NCBI RefSeq assembly: GCF_001424405.1 | Contig: NZ_LMPS01000001.1 | Location: forward strand, 679,999 to 743,998 | Length of the DNA stretch: 64,000 nt | Source: Dyadobacter sp. Leaf189 | Lineage (GTDB): Bacteria > Bacteroidota > Bacteroidia > Cytophagales > Spirosomataceae | Reading direction: 5' to 3' | Shown: piece after piece, positions 57,374-64,000 of the stretch | Position numbering within the stretch: position 1 is the first letter of the stretch | Layout of the letters: each line of letters starts with the position of its first letter | Program-made: the position numbers and the translations under genes | Notes under the pieces: generated by a model | Seen by the model: the letters and a program-made list of their open reading frames with translations, nothing else | What the model was told of the DNA's origin: nothing | The model's database searches: none

Positions 57374-58813
57374 CTAGTAATTGCTGTTCTGGATCAAAGT
57401 ACCATTGCTTAAATCCACCTCACGTTGAGGCAGCGGGAAGTAATAGTGTTTGGGTTTCACAAAGTTGCGGCTCGGCTTGTGCGGCCCGCGGTCAATTTTA
57501 TAATGTGCGACGATGTCAATCAGTCCGGCTTTGTCCCAGCGCATTAAATCCTGGTGCCTTTCGTTCTCCCCGGCCAGCTCAACCCGCCTTTCGTGCATGA
57601 TATTCTTCATTGTTGCATTCGTTACCGGTAACAGACCTGCCCGTTTTCTTACTGCATTCAACTCCGCGTCGCCATTTGCTCCCGACCGGATCTTAGCCTC
57701 GGCTGCTAACAGATACACGTCGGCAGTTCTTAAAAAGGGCGCATTCAGGCTTTGGCTCATATCTCCATTTGCTGCAAACTGCGTGTATTTTCTAAAAGCA
57801 TAACCGGTTACCCGCGTCATATCTGCCGTAAAAGTTTCATCTCCCATTGCATTACGGTCAACCTTGTCACCCGGACTGAAAATAGACGACGTTTTCCGCG
57901 TATCCCCTTTTTCAAACTCCTTTACCAGATCCTCGATCGGCTCGTGAAAACCCCAGCCTCCAAATGCCTGCGGTGTGTGGTAGAATGTAGGCGAGTTGTC
58001 GGTTGTCCAGCCGGTTTCGTATTGCAGTGAAAACAGGATCTCCGGATTGTTCTCGGTAGCCAATTCAAAGTTTTGGTTAAATCCTGCTGCAAGCTTGTAA
58101 GCCGGGTTCGAAATTACCTTCGCACTTGCCTCGATTGCTTTTGCCCATTGTTCCTGGTAAACATACAATTTGGTCAGAAAACCGTATGCAGAACCCTGCG
58201 TAACCCTGCCCGCCTCTGCGTCACTGTACGAAACAGGCAGCAGGGAAGCCGCTTTGAGAAAGTCTGACTCCGCTTGCGCGCGTACTTCGGCGAGTGTGGA
58301 TTTTGGTTTATTGAAATTCAGGTTCAATGCATCGTCTTCCAGCAAAATAGGTACCTCTCCGTAAATCAGCGAGAGCCGCCAGTATACAAAGCCCCTCAGG
58401 AAGTAAGCTTCACCCAGGCTCCTGTTTTTTAAACTTTCGTCCATTGTCACTTTTGGCGCATTGATCAGCACCGCATTGGCTCTTGAAATCACCTCGTATT
58501 TAGTCTTCCAGGTGGCCAGGATATGTGAATTGGATGCATCGAAAGTGAACATTTCCAGCGATGTTTCGTCGGAATGGTCGCCAGCGCGGTTCATATCGTC
58601 CGAGCAGTTGTCGAAGGTATATTCCGTATGTGCAAAACCATCTTCATCAAGCAGGGGCGCGTAAACTGCATTCACCGCAGCCACCACATCGTCGCCGTTC
58701 CGCCAGTATTGTTGAGATGTAACCTGCCCGTAAGGTGTTGTTTCGAGCAGATCATCGCAGCCCGTCAGCATGGCGAGCAGAATATATCCGGATAGTATTG
58801 TGATCTTTTTCAT
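57374..58813 (-). CDS. SusD/RagB-family nutrient-binding lipoprotein
   Basis: 479-residue outer-surface lipoprotein that closes over a SusC channel. The lipobox LTGC places the modified Cys at residue 19. The start of the mature protein DDLLETTPYGQVTSQQYWRNGDDVVAAVNAVYAPL and SLGEAYFLRGFVYWRLSLIYGEVPIL are typical SusD helices, and the C-terminal half ends RHQDLMRWDKAGLIDIV...KHYYFPLPQREVDLSNG, the standard close of the family. It lies 38 bp after susC. No glycoside hydrolase or lyase gene is adjacent in this window, so the substrate is unknown; peptides or metal complexes are possible as well as glycans. Confidence 0.93.
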   Translation of the reverse strand: MKKITILSGYILLAMLTGCDDLLETTPYGQVTSQQYWRNGDDVVAAVNAVYAPLLDEDGFAHTEYTFDNCSDDMNRAGDHSDETSLEMFTFDASNSHILATWKTKYEVISRANAVLINAPKVTMDESLKNRSLGEAYFLRGFVYWRLSLIYGEVPILLEDDALNLNFNKPKSTLAEVRAQAESDFLKAASLLPVSYSDAEAGRVTQGSAYGFLTKLYVYQEQWAKAIEASAKVISNPAYKLAAGFNQNFELATENNPEILFSLQYETGWTTDNSPTFYHTPQAFGGWGFHEPIEDLVKEFEKGDTRKTSSIFSPGDKVDRNAMGDETFTADMTRVTGYAFRKYTQFAANGDMSQSLNAPFLRTADVYLLAAEAKIRSGANGDAELNAVRKRAGLLPVTNATMKNIMHERRVELAGENERHQDLMRWDKAGLIDIVAHYKIDRGPHKPSRNFVKPKHYYFPLPQREVDLSNGTLIQNSNY

Positions 58814-58851
58814 AAGTTCTTGATTTCTTCGGTATAAAACTGAACGGGGGT

Positions 58852-61800
58852 TTAGAAAGAAATAGTTGCCCCGACTGTCCAGGTGCGTGCCAATGGATAT
58901 TGTGCGAAGTCTACGTTCAGCTGATTATAGGAATTGGCGGCTCCCACATATCCCAGCTCCGGGTTCAGGCCCGAGTATTTGGTAAATGTCAGGATATTCT
59001 GCCCTGTTACATATACCCTCGCCTGCGTCATTTTCAATTTGCTGATCGCGTTCTTTGGAATGGAATAACCAAGTGTCAGGTTCTTCAAACGCAGGTAATC
59101 GCCTTTTTCAACAAATAAGTCCGACGGACGGAAGTTGCGGTTTGCATTATCAATGCTCACGCGGGGAATCGTGTTGCTGGTCCCCGGTCCGCGCCAACGC
59201 TCACTTTCTTCCGCATACAAATTGAAAGAATAGCTTGCGTCAAGCCCCTGCATTCTATCCGCATTATAGATTTTTGAGCCGCCCACTCCTACAAAGAACA
59301 GGTTGAGGTCAAAACCTTTCCAGTTTGCGCCGGCAGAGAAACCGTAGTTAATCTTAGGCTGTGGGCTACCGATAATCGTGCGGTCCTGGTCATTTACCAC
59401 ACCATCACCATTAAGGTCCATAAAACGTACGTCGCCCGGCTTGATCAGCCCGTCGTTACGGCGGGAGTCATTTGCTATGTTATTATCAGAATCGATTTCA
59501 CCCTGGGTTTGATAAATACCGTCTGTTTTGTAGCCGTAAAAAGTGCCGTAAGGCTGTCCTTCGTAAGTACGAACGATCTCCTGCTGGCCGCGGCCATACA
59601 ATTGTGTGGCAAGAAAGCCGCCCGGTGTAGCCAGTCTGGTGATCCTGTTTTGGATAAATGTGGCATTACCACTTACATTAAACGTCACGCTGCCGACTGT
59701 GTGGCGGTAAGAAGCTTCGAGTTCCAGTCCTTTGTTACGCAGCTCTCCGATATTCTGATCAGGAATAGTGGCAGTACCAATTGTCCCGATTGAAGGCGGT
59801 GCCAGGAGCATATTCTTTGTGTTTTTAACAAAATAATTGGCAGAGAAGAAAAGACTGTTTTTGAAAAGCTCTGTTTCCAAGCCGAAGTTTGTCATTTCCG
59901 CTGTTTCCCAGCCAATGTTCAGGTTAGCAAGCCTGCTTTGTGCGGCACCGGAAACCTGGCTCTGTACACCGCCATTTCCGAATGCATACCGATACGTGGA
60001 GTTGATCAATGCGAGGTATTGCAGCGAAGCTACATTCTGGTTCCCCAGCCTTCCCCAGCCTCCTGTCAGCTTGAAGTTGCCGAACATGGGTAATGCATTC
60101 TTAAAGAAATCTTCTTCCGAAATCCGCCAGCCAGCTGAAAAAGCAGGGTAGTAACCCCATTGATTGCCGGGCGCGAATTTAGAAGAACCATCGCTTCTGA
60201 GTGTTCCTGTCAGCAGGTAACGATCTTTAAAAGAGTAGTTGACCCGACCAAAAAAGGAAGCGAGTGCATCGTAGCTCCGTCCGCCGTTTCCGCCATTGTT
60301 CAAAGGCACCGACACGATTGTTCCCGCATATTGCATGTAACGCAGGGAAGGATCTTCACTCGCAAAGTCGCGTCCCCATTGATTGGAGTAGACACTATTG
60401 AAAGTCTGGGAAGTAAAGCCGCCCGTCAGGTTCAAAGAATGAGAGCCGAATTTTTTGTCATAATTCAGGAAGTATTCCTGCAAAAACGACCACGTTTTTT
60501 CGTGGCCCAGGGTGAGCTGGTTATAGGAGTTGGTGCGGAACTGATCGTTGATCTTAATGTCAAAATTGTGGCTATCACCGAAAGTAGCATCAACGGCCAC
60601 ATTTGCGCGGAGCGTTAGGCCCGACAGGATTTCAAGCTCGCCGGTGACATTGCCGAGAAAACGGTTGCGTGCATTGTCTTTATCCTGGGTATCTACCGTA
60701 AAAATCGGGTTGTTGATATCACCAAACGCGCCTATCCCCTGGGTAGAACCATAGGAGCCATCTGCATTTTTGACGGGCAAACCAGGGTGAAAACGAATTG
60801 CACTCCAGAGCAAGCCCGTTTGGGACGATTGCGTATCTGGCCCAACATTGTGTGTGTTACTGAACTGGAAATTCTGGCCGATTTTAATGCGGTTACCTAC
60901 TTTATGGTCAGAATTAATGCGGAAGTTCAAACGTTCGTACTTTGACTTCTCGATAATACCGGTTTCTTTATAATAGCCCCCTGAAATCGCAAAAGACGAA
61001 TACTTGCCGCCGCCCCGAAGAGAGATATCGTAGTTCTGGGTTGTTCCCTGGGTCAGCAGTTCATCCTGCCAGTTGGTAAGCTGCGTCTGGTATTGTTTAT
61101 CATTCCAGATCGCCGGAACCGGCAGGTTATCATTTTTATATGCTTCACGTTTAATAGCCGCGAGTGAATCTGCGGTAAGTACGTCGAGCGTTTTAATGCG
61201 GTTGGTTACACCTGCATAGCTGTTCAATGTAACACTTATCGGCTTGTCGAACTGGCCTCTTTTGGTCGTAACAATAATAACCCCATTGGCTGCGCGCGTT
61301 CCGTAAATGGCGGAGGCAGAAGCATCTTTCAGGATTTCGATTGACTCTATATCATTCGGGTTCACGTCATTCATTGTCCCCGAAGGCACCCCGTCGATCA
61401 CAACCAGCGGAGAGGAGTTATTGACAGTACCAAAGCCGCGGATCTGGATGGAACCTGCGTCGCCCGGCGCACCGCCATTTCGAACAATATTCACACCCGC
61501 CGCGCGACCTTGCAGCGCCTGCTGGGCACCACCGGAAGGAAGATTCTGAAAATCAGCGCCCTTTACAGAAGATACTGCGCCGGTAATGTCCTTTTTTTCC
61601 TGTGTACCATAACCGACTACCACAACTTCCCGCAATGCACTTACATCAGGGGCCAATGCGATGTTCATCAGTTCCTTGTCCACTACAACTTCCTGACTCA
61701 CATAACCGATGAAAGAAAATTTCAGCGTTGCATTCTGGTCCGGGACTGTAATGCGGTACTCGCCGTTTTCGTTGGTAGAAGTTCCCACCTGAGTGCCTAC

Positions 61801-62283
61801 AAGCAGGATATTAACTCCCGGCAATCCATCTCCTTTTTCATCTACCACTTTACCGGAGACAGTCCTGTCAATCTCCGACAGCGACGAAGTGGCTGCATTG
61901 CTGCCGACTGCCGCAGGTGTTTTCTTTCTCAAAAGGATCCGCGAGCCGCCCACGACCTCGTAAGATACATTCAATGGAGTAAGCAGCTGATCCAGAACGC
62001 GGCTCAATGGTCCTCTCAGTTCTTTGACAGTCACATTCTGCACCCGCTGAATGCTCGATGTACTATATACGAATTTAACATCGGCCTGTTTCTCGATCTG
62101 TTGTAAAACCTTTTTGATCTCCTGGGATTCAAGCTTCAAGGCGACTTCCTTGTTGAGCAGTTCCTGTGCGCGGGTGGCGTGCGCAAAGGAAATACCGCAG
62201 CATATAATCGCGATAAGCAGTTGTTTAACTGTAGTGCTCATGACTTTGTAAACAACCCGTTTGGTGGGTATTTTTTTATGCAT
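58852..62283 (-). CDS. SusC/RagA-family TonB-dependent transporter with STN domain
   Basis: 1143-residue outer-membrane transporter. Order: signal region (about 1-40); STN domain (about 45-105: NKEVALKLESQEIKKVLQQIEKQADVKFVYS); CarboxypepD_reg-like domain (about 140-205: VSGKVVDEKGDGLPGVNILLVGTQVGTSTNENGEYRI); SusC plug with VVVGYGTQEKKDITGAVSSV and GAPGDAGSIQIRGFGTVNNSSPLVVIDGVPS; and barrel to the C-terminal Phe (VGATISF). The ATG at 62283 is preferred; one at 62358 lies in a hairpin. The STN domain fits the FecR anti-sigma/ECF sigma pair upstream, so binding of the ligand is expected to induce its own synthesis. Confidence 0.93.
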   Translation of the reverse strand: MHKKIPTKRVVYKVMSTTVKQLLIAIICCGISFAHATRAQELLNKEVALKLESQEIKKVLQQIEKQADVKFVYSTSSIQRVQNVTVKELRGPLSRVLDQLLTPLNVSYEVVGGSRILLRKKTPAAVGSNAATSSLSEIDRTVSGKVVDEKGDGLPGVNILLVGTQVGTSTNENGEYRITVPDQNATLKFSFIGYVSQEVVVDKELMNIALAPDVSALREVVVVGYGTQEKKDITGAVSSVKGADFQNLPSGGAQQALQGRAAGVNIVRNGGAPGDAGSIQIRGFGTVNNSSPLVVIDGVPSGTMNDVNPNDIESIEILKDASASAIYGTRAANGVIIVTTKRGQFDKPISVTLNSYAGVTNRIKTLDVLTADSLAAIKREAYKNDNLPVPAIWNDKQYQTQLTNWQDELLTQGTTQNYDISLRGGGKYSSFAISGGYYKETGIIEKSKYERLNFRINSDHKVGNRIKIGQNFQFSNTHNVGPDTQSSQTGLLWSAIRFHPGLPVKNADGSYGSTQGIGAFGDINNPIFTVDTQDKDNARNRFLGNVTGELEILSGLTLRANVAVDATFGDSHNFDIKINDQFRTNSYNQLTLGHEKTWSFLQEYFLNYDKKFGSHSLNLTGGFTSQTFNSVYSNQWGRDFASEDPSLRYMQYAGTIVSVPLNNGGNGGRSYDALASFFGRVNYSFKDRYLLTGTLRSDGSSKFAPGNQWGYYPAFSAGWRISEEDFFKNALPMFGNFKLTGGWGRLGNQNVASLQYLALINSTYRYAFGNGGVQSQVSGAAQSRLANLNIGWETAEMTNFGLETELFKNSLFFSANYFVKNTKNMLLAPPSIGTIGTATIPDQNIGELRNKGLELEASYRHTVGSVTFNVSGNATFIQNRITRLATPGGFLATQLYGRGQQEIVRTYEGQPYGTFYGYKTDGIYQTQGEIDSDNNIANDSRRNDGLIKPGDVRFMDLNGDGVVNDQDRTIIGSPQPKINYGFSAGANWKGFDLNLFFVGVGGSKIYNADRMQGLDASYSFNLYAEESERWRGPGTSNTIPRVSIDNANRNFRPSDLFVEKGDYLRLKNLTLGYSIPKNAISKLKMTQARVYVTGQNILTFTKYSGLNPELGYVGAANSYNQLNVDFAQYPLARTWTVGATISF

Positions 62284-62330
62284 AGTTTTAAAGGTTTTTG
62301 TTTTAAGAGGCAAAGACAACTGTTTATTGC

Positions 62331-62356
62331 GGCGGTGATGTTCGAGCATCACCGCC
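62331..62356. repeat. Strong stem-loop between fecR and susC
   Basis: GGCGGTGATG and CATCACCGCC with a 6-nt loop (10-bp perfect stem). No T-run follows on either strand, so it is an mRNA stabiliser or processing site rather than a clear terminator. Confidence 0.75.
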
Positions 62357-62366
62357 ATTTAAGGTA

Positions 62367-63368
62367 TTAATCCACACAACCTGCACCCTGGACAAACAGG
62401 GCAGTTCCGCGTCGCTCATAGGAAATGTTGGCCGACTTGCAGATCAGGTCAAGCTGCTGGAACAAGGTTAGTCCATTTAAATCCCCGGTGAAAAGGCAGG
62501 AATCTGCCGTATCGTTTTCGAGCACGATATCGATTCCGTACGATTTTTCAAGGGCTGAGAAAACATTTTTAACAGGAATGTCCGCGAAAGAAAACCCGTG
62601 TTCCGTTTCGGCCGCCGGGATTACCAGCAGGGGGTTTTCAACAATTGACAGTTCCATTTTCCTCGATTTTTTATCAAAAACAATGCGCTGGTTCGGTGTT
62701 AATATTACCCCGTTCCTGTTAGCAGTACCGTTGCCCGAGCCTTCATAAACGGATACTCTTCCTGACTTTACCTGCACTTCTACCGAGCCCGACTTATCAT
62801 ACGATTTTACGTTGAAACTGGTGCCCAGCACCTTGGTTACCAAATTTCCGGTGGACACGATGAAAGGTTTGGCAGTGTTTCTTTTAATCTGGAAAAAAGC
62901 TTCGCCATGGAGGTAAACAGTCCGGTTTTTGTTGCCAAAATGCGACGGGTAACTCAAACTGCTGTTTTTCTTTAATGTAACTACGCTGCCGTCTTCCAAT
63001 GTAAACGGGTGCGCCTTGCCGGATGTATTCCTGATTTCAACCAGTTCATTGCGGTTATCAGTCTCCGCCGCTGCGAATGTTTCAGATTGACTTTCTTTCG
63101 ATATGAAAAACCAGGTACCTGCAATTAACAGAACAGAAGCCGCCGCCGCCAACCAGGGCAAGGATCTTTGAAAAAGCGTTTTCCCGAATGCAGACCGGAG
63201 CACCCGGCCCTTTAAGTTTCTACCTATAACCTCTTTTTCATTTTCAAAAACGGGCGTTTCATCCAGAGGGTTAGCTTTCAGGTACTCCATAATAAAGTCC
63301 TCTTCCTCGGGAGAATGCTGCCCTGACAAATACCTGTTTAAAGTTTTCTGAAAATCGTATTGGTTCAT
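62367..63368 (-). CDS. FecR-family anti-sigma factor
   Basis: 333-residue inner-membrane regulator. A cytoplasmic helical part (about 1-80) that binds sigma, one transmembrane helix (about 88-106, WLAAAASVLLIAGTWFF), the periplasmic FecR domain (about 120-240, 'ITLEDGSVV'-like: FTLEDGSVVTLKKNSSLSYP, with 'VYLHGEAFFQIKRNTAKPFIV' and 'LGTSFNVKSY'), and a DUF4974 STN-interacting domain at the C-terminus (about 260-333). The ATG at 63368 is preferred over the longer frame. It follows the sigma gene by 16 bp and precedes susC, in the usual FecI-FecR-SusC order. Confidence 0.92.
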   Translation of the reverse strand: MNQYDFQKTLNRYLSGQHSPEEEDFIMEYLKANPLDETPVFENEKEVIGRNLKGRVLRSAFGKTLFQRSLPWLAAAASVLLIAGTWFFISKESQSETFAAAETDNRNELVEIRNTSGKAHPFTLEDGSVVTLKKNSSLSYPSHFGNKNRTVYLHGEAFFQIKRNTAKPFIVSTGNLVTKVLGTSFNVKSYDKSGSVEVQVKSGRVSVYEGSGNGTANRNGVILTPNQRIVFDKKSRKMELSIVENPLLVIPAAETEHGFSFADIPVKNVFSALEKSYGIDIVLENDTADSCLFTGDLNGLTLFQQLDLICKSANISYERRGTALFVQGAGCVD

Positions 63369-63384
63369 TAGTTGTTGAGAATGC

Positions 63385-63939
63385 TCAATTATCGGTTTGG
63401 TAAATCCACAGATCGTCTTGCAGTAATTTGAGCGACCTGGTAATGTGGTATTCCACCGCCTTCTCTGAAATGTGAAGTTCTTTGGCAATGCTTTTGACAG
63501 ATTGATTTTCAAACCTGCTCAGCTGAAAAACGCGGCTGGTTTTTGCAGGCAGTTTTTTCATAGCCCGGTCAATTGCCGCCGAAAGATCATTGAATTGGAC
63601 ATTGTCTTCGGTGGAAGAAATCTCCTGCATTTTATTAAGAAGTACGTATTCCTGATATTTCCGCCAGGTAATGCGCGATTTCACAAGATTTGTGATCAGG
63701 TATTTGAGCGAAATGACGAGATAGGAGCTCAAATGTTTGATGTTGCTTTCCAGCCTTCTGTTCCAAAGACTCTCGAACAAATCGTGCACCAACTCTTCCG
63801 CTTCTTCTTTCGAGCCTGTCTGGTGATATGAAATGCAGAACAGCTTGTACCAGTACCGGTTATAGATCTCCTCAAAAGCAGGTTTGCTGCTTTGGGAGAG
63901 CTGAGTCACCAGCTGTTCGTCGGTCAATATTGGCTTCAT
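63385..63939 (-). CDS. ECF RNA polymerase sigma factor (FecI-like, Bacteroidota expansion family)
   Basis: 184-residue sigma-70 family protein of the extracytoplasmic type. Region 2 is FEEIYNRYWYKLFCISYHQTGSKEEAEELVHDLFESLWNRR (about 21-61); region 4 is RVFQLSRFENQSVKSIAKELHISEKAVEYHITRSLKLLQDD (about 135-175), a helix-turn-helix that binds the -35 element. The ATG at 63939 is preferred to the TTG at 63978, which is upstream of the likely transcription start. It should transcribe susC and susD when FecR is triggered by the receptor. The gene order sigma-FecR-SusC-SusD is complete. Confidence 0.93.
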   Translation of the reverse strand: MKPILTDEQLVTQLSQSSKPAFEEIYNRYWYKLFCISYHQTGSKEEAEELVHDLFESLWNRRLESNIKHLSSYLVISLKYLITNLVKSRITWRKYQEYVLLNKMQEISSTEDNVQFNDLSAAIDRAMKKLPAKTSRVFQLSRFENQSVKSIAKELHISEKAVEYHITRSLKLLQDDLWIYQTDN

Positions 63940-63963
63940 CAAGTGCCCGCAAGTATGGGAATA

Positions 63964-63971
63964 CAAAGGTA
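63964..63971 (-). promoter_or_regulatory. -7 element of the sigma factor gene
   Basis: TACCTTTG on the minus strand, 24 bp upstream of the ATG at 63939. Exact match to TAnnTTTG; no -33 TTTG seen before the window end. Confidence 0.45.
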
Positions 63972-64000
63972 TAGTCAATTAACCGGCTATAACCCCTAAA

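Noticed and set aside
61510..62106. 198-codon open frame on the plus strand opposite susC
   Set aside because: Antisense to the STN and plug part of a clear SusC-type receptor.
57374..63939. Complete polysaccharide utilisation locus
   Set aside because: Sigma, FecR, SusC and SusD are present, but no carbohydrate-active enzyme gene is visible in the window, so a glycan substrate cannot be claimed.

Overview
The window comes from a member of the Bacteroidota, most likely order Cytophagales and close to Dyadobacter. That is an inference from gene content, not from a database match. The signs are a SusC/SusD pair under an ECF sigma/FecR couple, GldE next to ssb and mutY, an N-acylornithine-type carbamoyltransferase for arginine synthesis, a DAHP synthase/chorismate mutase fusion, two Skp/OmpH proteins behind BamA, weak Shine-Dalgarno sequences with several TTG/GTG starts, and -7 boxes of the form TAnnTTTG.

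Layout. 1-4.8 kb: outer-membrane assembly operon (uppS, bamA, two ompH/skp), closed by a strong terminator. 5-14.5 kb: scattered housekeeping genes (an Ig-like secreted protein, lspA, proline dehydrogenase, DAHP synthase/chorismate mutase, SGNH hydrolase, thymidine kinase, a conserved unknown, an HMG-CoA-lyase-like enzyme, a sugar-nucleotide epimerase). 14.7-21.8 kb: a cell-surface cluster (secreted unknown, STN-type TonB receptor, DUF4249 lipoprotein, MG2 protein). 21.8-24.7 kb: threonine catabolism (Lrp regulator, short-chain threonine dehydrogenase, kbl). 24.8-33 kb: transglutaminase, YceI, ceramidase-like protein, oxidoreductase, thioesterase, HerA-like ATPase, alpha-E protein and an Anbu-type proteasome homologue. 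33-36.9 kb: glmM, cysteine desulfurase, hemH. 36.9-43.3 kb: a minus-strand arginine cluster (GNAT, argG, argC, argD, argF'), interrupted by a four-helix-bundle (23S IVP family) gene and by a PIN-type toxin-antitoxin pair. 43.6-48.5 kb: aat, proB, proA, an ArgE-like deacylase and an enoyl-CoA hydratase. 48.6-57.3 kb: rng, a 29-codon ribosomal-protein-like gene, a TPR protein, HU, mutY, two oxygenase/oxidoreductase genes, ssb, gldE and a lipoprotein. 57.4-64 kb: susD, susC, fecR and an ECF sigma factor.

The most unusual structure is a set of intergenic tracts built from 7-8 bp degenerate tandem units, often arranged as inverted repeats (13361-13446, 23425-23530, 24728-24820, 40713-40760 with 41158-41200, and 48541-48568). 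One inverted pair flanks the four-helix-bundle gene inside the arginine cluster. Its inner copy runs through the first 16 codons of argC, so the repeat is apparently translated as the ArgC N-terminus. This looks like a small insertion element carrying an IVP-type gene, or one associated with such a gene. Other points worth a look are the toxin-antitoxin pair in the same cluster, a 16-bp palindrome upstream of the arginine genes with a third half-site 21 bp further on, an Anbu set split from its usual partners, and a hemH terminator written into the last codons of the opposing cysteine desulfurase gene.
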